Below are positions 1-9,744 of a DNA stretch of 64,000 bases, piece by piece. Source of the DNA: Parvibaculum lavamentivorans DS-1 (GTDB taxonomy: Bacteria; Pseudomonadota; Alphaproteobacteria; Parvibaculales; Parvibaculaceae); the NCBI RefSeq assembly GCF_000017565.1, contig NC_009719.1, forward strand, positions 2,091,001-2,155,000, given 5' to 3'. Both the position numbers and the translations under genes were made by a program. The notes below the pieces were generated by a model that worked only from the letters and a program-made list of their open reading frames with translations, had not been told where the DNA came from and did no database searches. Every line of letters begins with the position of its first letter. The first letter of the stretch is position 1.

Positions 1-1
1 C

Positions 2-160
2 CGTGTGATCATAAGTGTGCCGATCATGCTGGGGCCGGTTCTCATCCCCAAGGTGATAAATGCGCAGTTCATTCGCAAGTCAGCCTGGAAATACAGCTTT
101 TCCGAACTTGTGCGGGGGGCGATTTTCCTCAAACCGGTGCCGCGTTACCACGGTTCGTAA
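2..160 (+). CDS. C-terminal fragment of a membrane-associated protein, possibly a glycosyltransferase
   Basis: The reading frame is open from the window edge and stops at TAA 158-160, giving the last 52 residues of a protein. The fragment begins hydrophobic (VIISVPIMLGPVLIP), continues with a basic aromatic stretch (FIRKSAWKYSF) and ends KPVPRYHGS. A hydrophobic segment followed by a short basic tail is common at the C-terminus of membrane glycosyltransferases, and the downstream genes are polysaccharide genes, but I cannot name the family from this piece. It converges with ugd. The 143 bases between the two stops hold only a weak 5-bp hairpin near 206-221. Confidence 0.5.
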   Translation, partial: RVIISVPIMLGPVLIPKVINAQFIRKSAWKYSFSELVRGAIFLKPVPRYHGS

Positions 161-303
161 TATTTGTCGCATAAGGGCTTCGACTGGCGAGAGCTCCGGA
201 CGCAACTCATGCAAGAGTTCAAGCTTCAGGAGGAATGCTTTTCACCATTCCCCGCCTTGCCCTGGGGGTTAAACAGCCAGTGGTTCGGCGTGTTCTCCCC
301 GCG

Positions 304-1608
304 CTAGCGGCCGACACTCGTATAGTCGAATCCGAGGGGAACGATTTCCTCTGATTTGTAGATATTCCGAAGGTCGATCATCACCCGCCGGCGAAGCGCT
401 TTTCCAAGACGCTCGATATTGAGCGCACGATATTCGTTCCATTCGGTGATGATCACCACGGCATCTGCGTCCTTGGCTGTCAAATAAGGGTCATCACAAT
501 AGATCACGCTATCGGGCAAGAGGTGCTTTGCTTCCTTGATGCTTTGTGGATCGTGGGCCTGAACCGTGGCGCCGCGATCAATCAAGCCGGGCACGATATC
601 GAGTGACGGTGCGTCCCGCATGTCGTCCGTTTCCGGTTTGAAGGCAAGGCCCAGAATGGCGATTGTCTTTCCTTTGACCGAGCCGCCACAGGCGCTCTCG
701 ATCTTGTCCACCATGCGCTTCTTCCGGGCGGCGTTGGCTTCCACGACCGCTTCGACGATGCGGGTGGGTGCCTGGTACTGTTCTGCGGTGCGAACGAGCG
801 CCATGGTGTCCTTTGGAAAGCAGGATCCGCCATAGCCAGGTCCGGCATGAAGAAATTTGGATCCGATGCGCCGGTCCAGACCGATGCCTCTCGCGACATC
901 CTGAACATTCGCGCCGGTTTTTTCGCAAATATCGGCCATTTCGTTGATGAAGGTGATCTTGGTCGCCAGAAAAGCATTGGCCGCATATTTGATAAGTTCA
1001 GCGGTGCGCCGGTTTGTGAACATTATCGGCGTCTCGTTGAGGTTGAGCGGGCGGTAAAGCTTTCGAAGAACTTCTCTTGCTCGCTCATCATCGGCGCCAA
1101 CCACAACCCGGTCCGGCCGCTTGAAGTCGTCGATGGCAGCGCCTTCGCGCAGGAATTCAGGATTGGAGGCAACCGAAAAGTCAGCCTCCGGAGCGACGCG
1201 GCGGATGATCGCTTCAACTTCGTCGGCCGTACCGACGGGCACGGTGGATTTTGTCACAATAACCGTGTACCGCGAGAGCAGGGCGGCGATTTCCTCAGCT
1301 GCCGCATAAACATAGGAAAGATCGGCGTGACCATCTCCTCGGCGTGTGGGGGTGCCGACGGCGATGAAGACAGCATCGACATCTTTCATGGCGCTGGAAA
1401 GGTCGGTCGTGAAGGAGAGGCGGCCTGCGAAGCGGTTGCCATTCACCAGGACGTCCAATCCCGGCTCGTAGATCGGAATTTCCCCTTGGAGCAATGCGTT
1501 GATCTTCCGCTCGTCCTTATCGACACACGTGACCGTGTGGCCAAAGTCGGCGAAGCAGGCCCCCGAGACAAGCCCGACATAACCCGATCCAATCATTGCT
1601 ATTCGCAT
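304..1608 (-). CDS. ugd: UDP-glucose 6-dehydrogenase
   Basis: It oxidises UDP-glucose to UDP-glucuronate with two NAD+ in the cytoplasm, supplying uronic acid for polysaccharides. At 434 residues it is the usual length. Visible features are the N-terminal Rossmann motif GSGYVGL (residues 7-13), the NPEFLREG motif (149-156), the conserved lysine in ELIKYAANAF (K207), and the catalytic cysteine C263 in GPGYGGSCFPKD. It is divergent from the epimerase at 1755 with about 146 bases between starts, so the two may share a control region. The epimerase is predicted to use its product. Confidence 0.95.
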   Translation of the reverse strand: MRIAMIGSGYVGLVSGACFADFGHTVTCVDKDERKINALLQGEIPIYEPGLDVLVNGNRFAGRLSFTTDLSSAMKDVDAVFIAVGTPTRRGDGHADLSYVYAAAEEIAALLSRYTVIVTKSTVPVGTADEVEAIIRRVAPEADFSVASNPEFLREGAAIDDFKRPDRVVVGADDERAREVLRKLYRPLNLNETPIMFTNRRTAELIKYAANAFLATKITFINEMADICEKTGANVQDVARGIGLDRRIGSKFLHAGPGYGGSCFPKDTMALVRTAEQYQAPTRIVEAVVEANAARKKRMVDKIESACGGSVKGKTIAILGLAFKPETDDMRDAPSLDIVPGLIDRGATVQAHDPQSIKEAKHLLPDSVIYCDDPYLTAKDADAVVIITEWNEYRALNIERLGKALRRRVMIDLRNIYKSEEIVPLGFDYTSVGR

Positions 1609-1754
1609 ACTACGCCTCTGCTCAAGTTTGCCTCCCGGTTACGTCATAGCGTTTTTGCGAACTTAAATGAAGCGTTCGCGCGGGCTGGGTTGCATTCACC
1701 CTCGCTTGTGGCCCATCTTCTCTCGTGATCGGCGGCTATTCATTCCAAGGGAAC

Positions 1755-2729
1755 ATGATGACGATTTTAGTGACAGGCGCTGCCGGATTTATCGGCAGTT
1801 ATCTTTGCCACTATCTTCTCGACCGGGGTGACGAGGTGGTTGGCGTCGATGATCTTAATGATTATTACGACCCGGCTCTCAAGGCTGCACGGCTCGAACG
1901 GCTAACCGGCCGCAACGGGTTTTCTTTTGTAAGGGCCGATATTTCAGACAAGGATGCTCTCGCTGAAGCCGTCAGCGGGCGTCGTATTGCCAAGGTGGCG
2001 CATCTGGCCGCCCAGGCCGGTGTCCGGTATTCCCTTGAAAATCCGCGGGCCTATGTGCGGTCCAATCTGACCGGCCATCTTGAAATCCTGGAGCTGTGCC
2101 GGGGTCTCGGAACTGTCGAGCATCTGGTCTACGCCTCGTCCAGTTCGGTTTACGGCGGCAATGAGAAGGTGCCTTTCAGCGAGGCCGATCCCGTCGATCA
2201 TCCCGTCTCGCTCTATGCGGCCACCAAAAAGGCCGATGAACTGATGAGCCATGCTTATGCTCATCTTTACGGCATCAAACAGACCGGATTGCGATTTTTT
2301 ACGGTTTACGGGCCCTGGGGGCGCCCCGACATGGCCTATTGGATATTTACCGAGGCCATGCTCAAGGGAAAGCCCATCCGCGTCTTCAACGATGGGGATA
2401 TGTGGCGGGATTTCACCTATATCGACGACATTATAAGCGGGACGGTGGCGGCACTCGACCATGCGCCTGCCGGCAAGGGGGCTCCCCACCGCATTTACAA
2501 TATCGGGCACAATAAGCCCGAACGTCTCGGCCGCTTTATAGACATTCTGGAGGAAGTGCTGGGTGTGAAGGCGGTGCGCCAGTACGAGCCTATGCAGCCT
2601 GGCGACGTACCCCGGACGTTTGCGGATATTACCGCCATTGAGCGCGATCTCGGCTTCTCTCCCAAGACGGGTCTCCGCGAGGGCCTTGCCGCTTTCGCCG
2701 ACTGGTATCGGGGCTATTACAGAATATAG
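1755..2729 (+). CDS. NAD-dependent epimerase, UDP-glucuronate 4-epimerase type
   Basis: This is a 324-residue extended short-chain dehydrogenase that probably converts UDP-glucuronate to UDP-galacturonate. It has the NAD motif GAAGFIG (8-14), the motif LNDYYDP typical of UDP-glucuronate epimerases, the serine run SSSSVYGG, and the catalytic YxxxK pair Y154/K158 in [12 protein letters not shown] 1755 was chosen because AAGGGA lies just upstream; an in-frame GTG at 1725 would add ten residues but has no good ribosome site. Its position next to ugd supports the substrate call. Other UDP-sugar epimerases of this subfamily cannot be excluded. Confidence 0.85.
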   Translation: MMTILVTGAAGFIGSYLCHYLLDRGDEVVGVDDLNDYYDPALKAARLERLTGRNGFSFVRADISDKDALAEAVSGRRIAKVAHLAAQAGVRYSLENPRAYVRSNLTGHLEILELCRGLGTVEHLVYASSSSVYGGNEKVPFSEADPVDHPVSLYAATKKADELMSHAYAHLYGIKQTGLRFFTVYGPWGRPDMAYWIFTEAMLKGKPIRVFNDGDMWRDFTYIDDIISGTVAALDHAPAGKGAPHRIYNIGHNKPERLGRFIDILEEVLGVKAVRQYEPMQPGDVPRTFADITAIERDLGFSPKTGLREGLAAFADWYRGYYRI

Positions 2730-2815
2730 CGAGGACTTGCGCGGAGGCCGGAAAAACGCTCAATTCCCTCGTTCCGAGGCCGGGTTTGGGCCGAGCATTT
2801 CGATGGGGAAAGAGT

Positions 2816-3895
2816 GTGACGGCTTCGAGACCGAAACGGGCCCTTATAACGGGCATTACCGGACAGGATGGCGCCTGGCTCGCGCGATTGCTGTTGGACA
2901 AAGGCTATATTGTCCACGGTGTGAAGCGCCGCTCTTCATCTTTCAATACCGGCCGCATCGACGATCTTTACCAGGATCCGCATCTCGATAGCGTGCGCCT
3001 GTTTTTGCACTATGGCGACCTGACCGACGCGACGAACCTGATCCGTATCGTGCAGGAAACCCAGCCGGACGAAATCTACAATCTTGCGGCACAAAGCCAT
3101 GTCCATGTGAGCTTCGAAACACCCGAATATACCGCCAATGCAGATGCAGTCGGTACATTGCGCTTGCTGGAGGCGATACGCATTCTCGGCATGTCGGAGA
3201 CGGTCCGGTTCTACCAGGCATCGACTTCGGAGCTCTACGGCAAGGCCCAGGAAACCCCGCAGAATGAGCGAACGCCTTTTTATCCCCGCAGCCCCTATGC
3301 CGTCGCGAAACTTTACGCTTTCTGGACCACGGTGAATTACCGCGAGGCCTACGGGATGCATGCCTCCAACGGCATATTGTTCAATCACGAGGGGCCGACG
3401 CGCGGTGAAACCTTTGTGACGCGCAAGATAACGCGGGCGGTGGCGGCCATTGAGCTTGGTCTGCAGGACGTTCTTTATCTCGGCAATATCGATGCGCGGC
3501 GCGACTGGGGTCATGCGCGCGACTATGCCGAGGGGATGTGGCGCATCGTTCAACAGGATGAACCGGACGATTATGTTCTCGCGACCGGCGAGACGCATTC
3601 CGTGCGCGAATTTGTTGAACTGGCGTTCGCGGAAGTCGGCAGGCATATCGCGTGGAAAGGCGAGGGCGCCGACGAAACAGGCGTGGATGCCGTAAACGGT
3701 AAAGTCCTTGTCCGAATCGACCCGCGCTATTTCCGGCCGACAGAGGTTGACGTTCTTTTGGGTGATCCGAGCAAGGCCCATCAGAAACTCGGCTGGCGGC
3801 ATACGACTCAGTTCCCTGAACTGGTGGCCGAAATGGTCGCTGCCGATCTCAAGACGGTAGCCAGGGAAGCCAGCCGGATCGGGCGGCATGACTGA
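2816..3895 (+). CDS. gmd: GDP-mannose 4,6-dehydratase
   Basis: It converts GDP-mannose to GDP-4-keto-6-deoxymannose, the precursor of GDP-fucose, GDP-rhamnose or perosamine. The 359-residue protein carries the full Gmd signature: TGITGQDG near the N-terminus, the NADP-binding stretch [10 protein letters not shown], the triad residues T137/E139 in QASTSELYG, and Y161/K165 in YAVAK. The GTG at 2816 follows GGGGAAAG at a good distance; an in-frame TTG at 2786 is less likely. A second, divergent copy follows directly. ManC at 8052 supplies GDP-mannose. No fucose synthase or deoxy-rhamnose reductase is seen in the window, so the final sugar is unknown. Confidence 0.92.
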   Translation: MTASRPKRALITGITGQDGAWLARLLLDKGYIVHGVKRRSSSFNTGRIDDLYQDPHLDSVRLFLHYGDLTDATNLIRIVQETQPDEIYNLAAQSHVHVSFETPEYTANADAVGTLRLLEAIRILGMSETVRFYQASTSELYGKAQETPQNERTPFYPRSPYAVAKLYAFWTTVNYREAYGMHASNGILFNHEGPTRGETFVTRKITRAVAAIELGLQDVLYLGNIDARRDWGHARDYAEGMWRIVQQDEPDDYVLATGETHSVREFVELAFAEVGRHIAWKGEGADETGVDAVNGKVLVRIDPRYFRPTEVDVLLGDPSKAHQKLGWRHTTQFPELVAEMVAADLKTVAREASRIGRHD

Positions 3896-3901
3896 GCTTC
3901 A

Positions 3902-3929
3902 ACCTGCTTGAGTTTTGTAAAACTCAGGT
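3902..3929 (+). other. intergenic hairpin between the two Gmd paralogues
   Basis: Seven bases after the gmd stop, GAGTTTT and AAAACTC form a tight inverted repeat, with a further ACCT/AGGT pairing outside and a small bulge on the left arm. There is no T-run after the stem, so it is not a standard intrinsic terminator. It may be an RNA processing or stability element that sets relative expression of the two dehydratase genes. Confidence 0.4.
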
Positions 3930-4007
3930 ATTGTGGGGCTGGCAGCCAGCGGACATGGCATTCCCCTGCGGGCGTCGCGCCTGTTCATAACCAGATAGGT
4001 TCAGTAT

Positions 4008-5102
4008 TTGGCGTTCGTTGAACATAGCAACGCTCCAGTGGAAGCGCCTGTTGCGCTGATTACCGGGATTACCGGCCAGGATGGCGGCTATCTCGCCGAG
4101 TTGCTGCTCGGCAAGGGATATATCGTCCATGGGCTAGCGCGCGCGCCGGCGCGGCTGGACCGGGCGAGGTTTTCCCGTTTCGGGGAGTTGCGCGGCCGGC
4201 TTCACCTTCACGTTTGTGACCTGCGGGACGGCGATACGCTTGAGAATGTGTTGCGTGTAGTGCGGCCGAACGAGATCTACAATCTCGCCGCGCAGACGCA
4301 TGTTCAGACAAGCCTGGAAGATCCAGCCTATACGACCGACGTGAATGCAGCGGGCACCGTGCGGCTGCTCGAGATTTTGGTGAAATTGGGCCACGAGCGG
4401 CACAGCAGGTTCTTTCAGGCGTGCAGCTCGGAAATATTCGGCGATGCGCGGGGTGTTCCTCAAAACGAGAAGACGCCGCTCCATCCTCTCAATCCCTATG
4501 CGGCGTCCAAGCGGGCTGCATTCGAAGCGGCGGTCCATTTTCGCAATGCTACCGGCGTCTTTGCGTCGAATGGCATTCTGTTCAATCACGAAAGTCCCTA
4601 TCGAAGTCCGTCTTTCGTAACGCGCAAGATATCGCTTGCCGTTGCGGCGAGCCAACGAGGGGAGAAAACCCCTCTGAGTTTAGGCAATCTCGATGCGCGC
4701 CGTGACTGGGGGCATGCCGGCGACTACGTTCGTGCCATGTGGCTGATGCTGCAGCGGGAGAAGCCGGACGACTTTGTTCTCGCGACCGGCGAGACTCATT
4801 CGGTAAGGGAATTTGTAGAGCTCGCTTTCGGGGTCATCGGCAGCCGGATCATATGGGAAGGATCGGGAGTGAGGGAGCGAGGCGTTGATGCCGCGAGTGG
4901 CCAGGTGCTTGTCGAAATCGATCCGGCCTTCTTCCGCGCCGCCGATGCCGGCATGACCCTTGGCGATGCATCCAAGGCAAGAGCCGAACTGGGCTGGCGC
5001 CCGGAAGTGGGCTTCGAAAATCTGGTGAGGGAAATGGTGATGGCGGATATCGAACGAATGGCTGCTCCGTCCGAAGCCGAGGCCAGGGTTGCGTCCGATT
5101 GA
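4008..5102 (+). CDS. divergent GDP-mannose 4,6-dehydratase paralogue (SDR family)
   Basis: This 364-residue protein aligns with the preceding Gmd over its full length (TGITGQDG at 19-26, S140/S141/E142 in QACSSEIFG, Y164/K168 in YAASK, the shared motif [12 protein letters not shown]), so it is a tandem duplicate. It has lost the NADP-loop KRRSSSFNT of Gmd, reading LARAPARLDR there, and differs in the active-site surroundings (HPLNPYAASK for [10 protein letters not shown]). The catalytic residues remain, so it is probably an active dehydratase or related enzyme with altered cofactor or substrate. The TTG start at 4008 is weakly supported; translation could begin slightly downstream. Confidence 0.75.
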   Translation: MAFVEHSNAPVEAPVALITGITGQDGGYLAELLLGKGYIVHGLARAPARLDRARFSRFGELRGRLHLHVCDLRDGDTLENVLRVVRPNEIYNLAAQTHVQTSLEDPAYTTDVNAAGTVRLLEILVKLGHERHSRFFQACSSEIFGDARGVPQNEKTPLHPLNPYAASKRAAFEAAVHFRNATGVFASNGILFNHESPYRSPSFVTRKISLAVAASQRGEKTPLSLGNLDARRDWGHAGDYVRAMWLMLQREKPDDFVLATGETHSVREFVELAFGVIGSRIIWEGSGVRERGVDAASGQVLVEIDPAFFRAADAGMTLGDASKARAELGWRPEVGFENLVREMVMADIERMAAPSEAEARVASD

Positions 5103-5391
5103 CGCGGCCTGTCCATTAATTGCCTCCACTTTGGAACTCCTGTTCACTGCTTGTGTTTTCACAAGAGCTTGTATGCGGGGCGGATACAATCACGATCTAT
5201 GGTGACAAAAGCCTGTCGTAAATGCGGGCCCCCGAGGCATTGGACCGAGGTGAACCCGTCAAGATACCGCCATGCTGCGGTAGTAGTAGCAAGCTGCCGC
5301 CGTCCGTTAACCTCACTATGCTTTGTGCGGATGCGAAGGGTCCTGTTATGCGCTATCGTTGGTACACACCGCGACTTGGAGAGACCGCTCA

Positions 5392-6912
5392 ATGAGAGGG
5401 TTTGGCGACCAGACAGACGACGAGATCGTCCTCGCCGCACCGGGTGTAACAGGTGACGTCGCAGCGGCCGCGCGCAGCAGCAGAGAGGCTTATCCGGCCT
5501 CAGGCGACTTCCTCAAAGACCAGCCCCTTATCTCCAAGCAGGTGATTTCGGATATCACCATGTGTGCCGATGGCGTCATCATCTTTGTCGCCGCTCTGAT
5601 TGCTAAATGGGCCTATATCGGCCAGTTCCTCGACCTTACGAGAAATTCAACCCCCTACGCGGTCATCGGCGGGGTGGGCGCGGTCCTTGCCGTTGCGATG
5701 CTGAAGTATCAGGGGATTTATCAGTTCAACGCATTGAGCAATGGGCGAGGCCAGAAGAGGCGGATACTGATAGGCCTCTTCGTCACAGCCTTGTTGCTCG
5801 TTGGTATCGGCTATCTCTTGAAAATTTCGGAACAATATTCCCGCGGCTGGTTTGTCGCGTGGTTCGGCCTATCCACGGTACTTGTTCTGTCGCTTCATTT
5901 TGCCGGTTCGCGCTTCCTCCAATGGCTGGTGGCCCTCGGCTCCTTCGCGCGGAACGTTGTTATTTATGGCAGCGGCGAAATCGCGGAAAGCGTCATACGC
6001 GGTATCGGTACGTCCTCCATGAACCTTCGCGTGATAGGCGTCTTTGACGACCTGCCACCGGACCAGATTCCCCGCGTTCCCGTGCGCGGTGGTCTGTCGG
6101 ATTTGATCGTTTTCGGTCAGAAGCACAGGATCGACGAGGTTCTGATTGCCATGCCGCTGACGAGTGAGCTGCGAATTGCCAATTTGGTGGAACAGCTTTC
6201 CTTGTTGCCTACCGACATCAGGATTTGTCCGAGCGCTGCGGCATTCCGCATTCCGCCCAAGGGATTGCTCAACTATCAAGGGCTGGCGGTGCTCGAGCTG
6301 GAGCGGCGTCCGATGGATGGCTGGGCTCCCATCATCAAGAGCATTGAGGATCGCGTGCTTGCGGCGTTGCTGCTGATAGGCTTTGCGCCGCTGCTTCTTC
6401 TCGTTGCCGCCGCAGTAAAGCTCGACAGCCGGGGGCCGGTAATATTCAAGCAGAAGCGCCACGGGTTTAACCACGAGGTTTTCAACCTTTACAAGTTCCG
6501 GACAATGTATGTTGCGGAAGGTAGTGGCCGCGTCGTTCAGGCAACGCGTAACGATCCGCGCGTAACCCGTGTCGGACGGTTTCTGCGCAAGACGAGCCTC
6601 GATGAGCTGCCGCAGCTTTTCAACGTGCTCATCGGCGAAATGTCGCTGGTAGGACCGAGGCCGCATGCCATCGCGCACAATGAGTACTACTCGGCAGTTC
6701 TCGATCGTTATGCGAACCGCCACAAGGTGAAGCCCGGCATGACGGGTTGGGCGCAGGTCAAAGGCTATCGAGGCGAAACCGATACGCCCGAAAAGATGCG
6801 CCGCAGAGTCGAGCATGATCTCTACTACATCGAAAACTGGTCGGTGTGGCTTGATCTGAAGATCATCATAATGACGCCGTTCTACGGCTTCATCGGCAAA
6901 AACGCCTTCTAG
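5392..6912 (+). CDS. undecaprenyl-phosphate glucose phosphotransferase, WcaJ type
   Basis: This membrane enzyme starts repeat-unit assembly by moving hexose-1-phosphate from a UDP-sugar to undecaprenyl phosphate. Its 506 residues show the polyisoprenyl-phosphate hexose-1-P transferase layout: four to five N-terminal membrane spans, a cytoplasmic Rossmann-like section ([13 protein letters not shown]), another hydrophobic hairpin ([15 protein letters not shown]), and the catalytic domain with [32 protein letters not shown] and [13 protein letters not shown] 5392 follows TTGGAGAGA. The substrate is assigned by similarity to the WcaJ subfamily and is an inference. The 289 bases upstream (5103-5391) hold no gene that I can support. 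Confidence 0.9.
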   Translation: MRGFGDQTDDEIVLAAPGVTGDVAAAARSSREAYPASGDFLKDQPLISKQVISDITMCADGVIIFVAALIAKWAYIGQFLDLTRNSTPYAVIGGVGAVLAVAMLKYQGIYQFNALSNGRGQKRRILIGLFVTALLLVGIGYLLKISEQYSRGWFVAWFGLSTVLVLSLHFAGSRFLQWLVALGSFARNVVIYGSGEIAESVIRGIGTSSMNLRVIGVFDDLPPDQIPRVPVRGGLSDLIVFGQKHRIDEVLIAMPLTSELRIANLVEQLSLLPTDIRICPSAAAFRIPPKGLLNYQGLAVLELERRPMDGWAPIIKSIEDRVLAALLLIGFAPLLLLVAAAVKLDSRGPVIFKQKRHGFNHEVFNLYKFRTMYVAEGSGRVVQATRNDPRVTRVGRFLRKTSLDELPQLFNVLIGEMSLVGPRPHAIAHNEYYSAVLDRYANRHKVKPGMTGWAQVKGYRGETDTPEKMRRRVEHDLYYIENWSVWLDLKIIIMTPFYGFIGKNAF

Positions 6913-6936
6913 GCTTCGGCGGCGTGTGCGTTCACG

Positions 6937-7824
6937 TTATTTGCGGGTCAATTCGTCGAGGACCGGCCGGAACTTGGGCGCTATATCCGGCCGCGACAGG
7001 GCAAGCGCCACATTGGCGGCGAGATAGCCGATCTTGTCGCCGCAATCATAGGTGGTGCCTTCGAAGCGGTAGGAGAAGAAATCCTGCTCGCCCATCAACG
7101 CAATCATCGCATCCGTCAGCTGAATCTCGCCGCCTGCGCCCGGCTTCTGCACGGCCAGCTTTGAAAAAACCTCCGGCTGCAGAATGTAGCGGCCGGAAAT
7201 GATCAAGTTGGATGGCGCGTCCTCAACTTTCGGTTTTTCGACCATGCCGGTAACCCGATGCGTTTCATTACCGAGGTTTTCCGCGAGAGCGACTACGCCG
7301 TAGCGGTTGACGTGCTCATGGGGCACTTCTTCAACCGCGATCACATTTCCTCCATGAGCTTCGTAAACATCGACCATCTGGGCAAAGCAGCCACGGGCGC
7401 CATGGATCAGCATGTCGGGGAGGGCGAGAGCAAACGGCTCATCACCAATGATGTCACGTGCGCACCATACTGCATGGCCGAGCCCGAGCGGCTCTTGCTG
7501 GCGAACGAAGCTTGCTGTTCCGGCAGCAGGGCGGCTTTCTTGCAGCATTTCGAATTCTGCTTTCTTGCCGCGCGCCTTAAGCGTGGCCTCAAGTTCGTAA
7601 GCGAGATCGAAGTGATCCTCGATGGCGCCCTTGCCGCGTCCTGTCACAAATACAAAATGTTCGATACCCGCCTCGATCGCCTCTTCCACGGCATATTGAA
7701 TGACCGGCTTGTCGACGACGGTCATCATTTCCTTTGGAATGACTTTGGTCGCCGGCAGAAAGCGGGTGCCGAGGCCGGCAACGGGAAAGACGACCTTGCG
7801 GATCTTGCGGGGGGAAGTGGTCAT
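6937..7824 (-). CDS. galU: UTP-glucose-1-phosphate uridylyltransferase
   Basis: It makes UDP-glucose from glucose-1-phosphate and UTP, feeding Ugd, GalT and the sugar phosphotransferases here. The nucleotidyltransferase signature VAGLGTRFLPATK and the following IPKEMMTVVDKP are clear, as is GRGKGAIEDHFD, which is characteristic of bacterial GalU. I start at ATG 7824 (295 residues, MTTSPRKIRKVVFPV) because this matches the family N-terminus. Upstream in-frame ATG 7869 and TTG 7905 would add unconserved residues. None of the starts has a strong ribosome site. It converges with the WcaJ-like gene and is divergent from manC. Confidence 0.93.
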   Translation of the reverse strand: MTTSPRKIRKVVFPVAGLGTRFLPATKVIPKEMMTVVDKPVIQYAVEEAIEAGIEHFVFVTGRGKGAIEDHFDLAYELEATLKARGKKAEFEMLQESRPAAGTASFVRQQEPLGLGHAVWCARDIIGDEPFALALPDMLIHGARGCFAQMVDVYEAHGGNVIAVEEVPHEHVNRYGVVALAENLGNETHRVTGMVEKPKVEDAPSNLIISGRYILQPEVFSKLAVQKPGAGGEIQLTDAMIALMGEQDFFSYRFEGTTYDCGDKIGYLAANVALALSRPDIAPKFRPVLDELTRK

Positions 7825-8051
7825 TTTGAAAGGTGCCCTGGCAGGTTCTCGTGAGATAACTCGCGACATCGATTCTGGTTTCGCATTTATCCCGGCTGCC
7901 CGCAAGTTACGCGGCTGAGGCTTGGATGCGTTAACCTAGAGGTGAAGCAGGATGAAATTTTCTCGCAAATCCACTATCCTGAAGCCTTGATGCCCGGGGG
8001 GCGCCTCGGGCGGTTCGATTGCAGCCTCATTTAAACGGGACGGGCGAGCGC

Positions 8052-9485
8052 ATGATCTATCCGGTCATTCTGTCAGGCGGCGTCGGGTCGCGGCTTTGGC
8101 CGACGTCCCGTGCGCTTTACCCCAAACAGCTCCTCCCTCTCGTTTCCGAGCGCGCCATGCTGCTCGAAACGGCGTTGCGTGTCGTGGAGGATGCGCATTT
8201 CTCCGCGCCGATTATCGTCTCGAACGATGAACATCGTTTCATCATCGCGCAGCAGATGAGAGAAGCAGGTATCACGCCCTTCGCGCATATTCTCGAATCC
8301 CAAGGCCGGAACACGGCACCGGCTGCCGCTGCTGCTGCCGCCTTTGTGCAGGCGCGGGATCCGAAGGGCATCCTGCTTGTTCTGCCCGCCGATCATCACA
8401 TCGCCGACGTTGCAGCCTTCCGTCGCGCAATCGCTCAGGGGGAAGCGCTCGCGGAAGCCGGAAAGCTCGTTACGTTCGGCGTCCTGCCGTCCGCGCCGGA
8501 GACTGGATACGGATATGTGAAGCGGGGACAGCCGCTTCCAGGCGGTGAGGCTTTCGCCGTCGAGCGGTTCGTTGAGAAGCCGGATCGGGCCAAGGCCGAA
8601 GCTTATCTCGCCGAAGGCGGCTATGACTGGAACGCCGGTATTTTCATGTTCCGTGTGGATCGCATTCTGGATGAAATGCGCGCCCATTGTCCCGAGATCG
8701 CGACCTGCGCCGCGGAAGCCGTGGTGAAAGGAGTGCTCGACCTCGACTTTCTCCGGCTCGATCCCCAGGCATTTAATGCCTGTCCCTCCGACTCCATCGA
8801 CTATGCGGTGATGGAACATACATCGGAGGCCGCCGTCGTGCCGGTCGATATGGGCTGGAGCGATATCGGCTCGTGGTCGGCGCTGTGGGAAATTGGCGAA
8901 AAGGATGAGGGCGGCAATGTGCTCGCCGGCGACGTTATCGCGGTGAATACGCGCGACTCTTATATCCGGGCGGAATCGGGCCTTGTGGCCACGATCGGCG
9001 TCGACAATCTGGTTATCGTGGAAACTGGCGATGTTCTTCTCGTCGCTTCGCGGGACCATGTGCAGGATGTGAAGAAAGTGGTCGAGCGTATCGCTGCTGC
9101 CGGACGGATGGAGCACAAGGCGCATAACCGCGTTCACCGGCCATGGGGCTATTACGAGGCGCTGAATGCGGGCGAGCGTCACCAGGTGAAGCATCTGATG
9201 GTTCATCCGGGAGCGGCCCTTTCACTGCAGATGCATCATCACCGTGCGGAACACTGGGTGGTGGTGAAAGGACGAGCGCAGGTCACTGTCGGGGAAACCG
9301 TGAAAGTCCTCGAAGAAAATGAGTCCGTCTATATTCCGGTCGGCACTACCCACCGTCTCGCCAACCCCGGCGACGAACCGCTCAGCATCATCGAGGTTCA
9401 GTCCGGGTCTTATCTGGGTGAGGACGACATCGTCCGCTTTGACGATGTTTATGGGCGCGATGTGAAGAAGCCGGCTGCCGAATAG
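8052..9485 (+). CDS. manC: mannose-1-phosphate guanylyltransferase / mannose-6-phosphate isomerase
   Basis: This bifunctional 477-residue enzyme makes GDP-mannose, the substrate of the Gmd pair. The N-terminal pyrophosphorylase domain has LSGGVGSRLWPTSR and the FVEKPD motif. The C-terminal cupin domain begins at RPWGYYEAL and carries the metal-binding LQMHHHRAEHW and VYIPVGTTHRL of type II phosphomannose isomerases. ATG 8052 fits the family start MIYPVILSGG; an in-frame TTG at 8019 would add eleven unconserved residues. It is divergent from galU across about 227 bases. Confidence 0.94.
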   Translation: MIYPVILSGGVGSRLWPTSRALYPKQLLPLVSERAMLLETALRVVEDAHFSAPIIVSNDEHRFIIAQQMREAGITPFAHILESQGRNTAPAAAAAAAFVQARDPKGILLVLPADHHIADVAAFRRAIAQGEALAEAGKLVTFGVLPSAPETGYGYVKRGQPLPGGEAFAVERFVEKPDRAKAEAYLAEGGYDWNAGIFMFRVDRILDEMRAHCPEIATCAAEAVVKGVLDLDFLRLDPQAFNACPSDSIDYAVMEHTSEAAVVPVDMGWSDIGSWSALWEIGEKDEGGNVLAGDVIAVNTRDSYIRAESGLVATIGVDNLVIVETGDVLLVASRDHVQDVKKVVERIAAAGRMEHKAHNRVHRPWGYYEALNAGERHQVKHLMVHPGAALSLQMHHHRAEHWVVVKGRAQVTVGETVKVLEENESVYIPVGTTHRLANPGDEPLSIIEVQSGSYLGEDDIVRFDDVYGRDVKKPAAE

Positions 9486-9574
9486 TCTCTACCGCGCTGC
9501 ATATTGCTGTCGATTGGAACCAAAGCGGTTTTTGTTCTTGCGAGATTAGGTCCGTAACGGTTGCGTTTTACGGT

Positions 9575-9591
9575 AACCGAAAGGTTTTTTT
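9575..9591 (+). terminator. possible weak intrinsic terminator after manC
   Basis: A short stem AACC/GGTT with a GAAA tetraloop is followed directly by a run of T. A CCGTAA/TTACGG pairing just upstream could support a larger alternative fold. The stem is only four base pairs, so efficiency is doubtful. Confidence 0.35.
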
Positions 9592-9744
9592 ACATCGCTT
9601 CGATGCAGGTTATTCCCTGCGATCGATGGCGGTGAAAATCAGGCTCTCCGAATACGAAGTCAGCTTGCTTTGCCCGCACGTTGCTCACTCGCTGTGAGAA
9701 GGGAGCGGCCGGTCGCAAACGGCTTTGTACGACAGGAGAGACAA

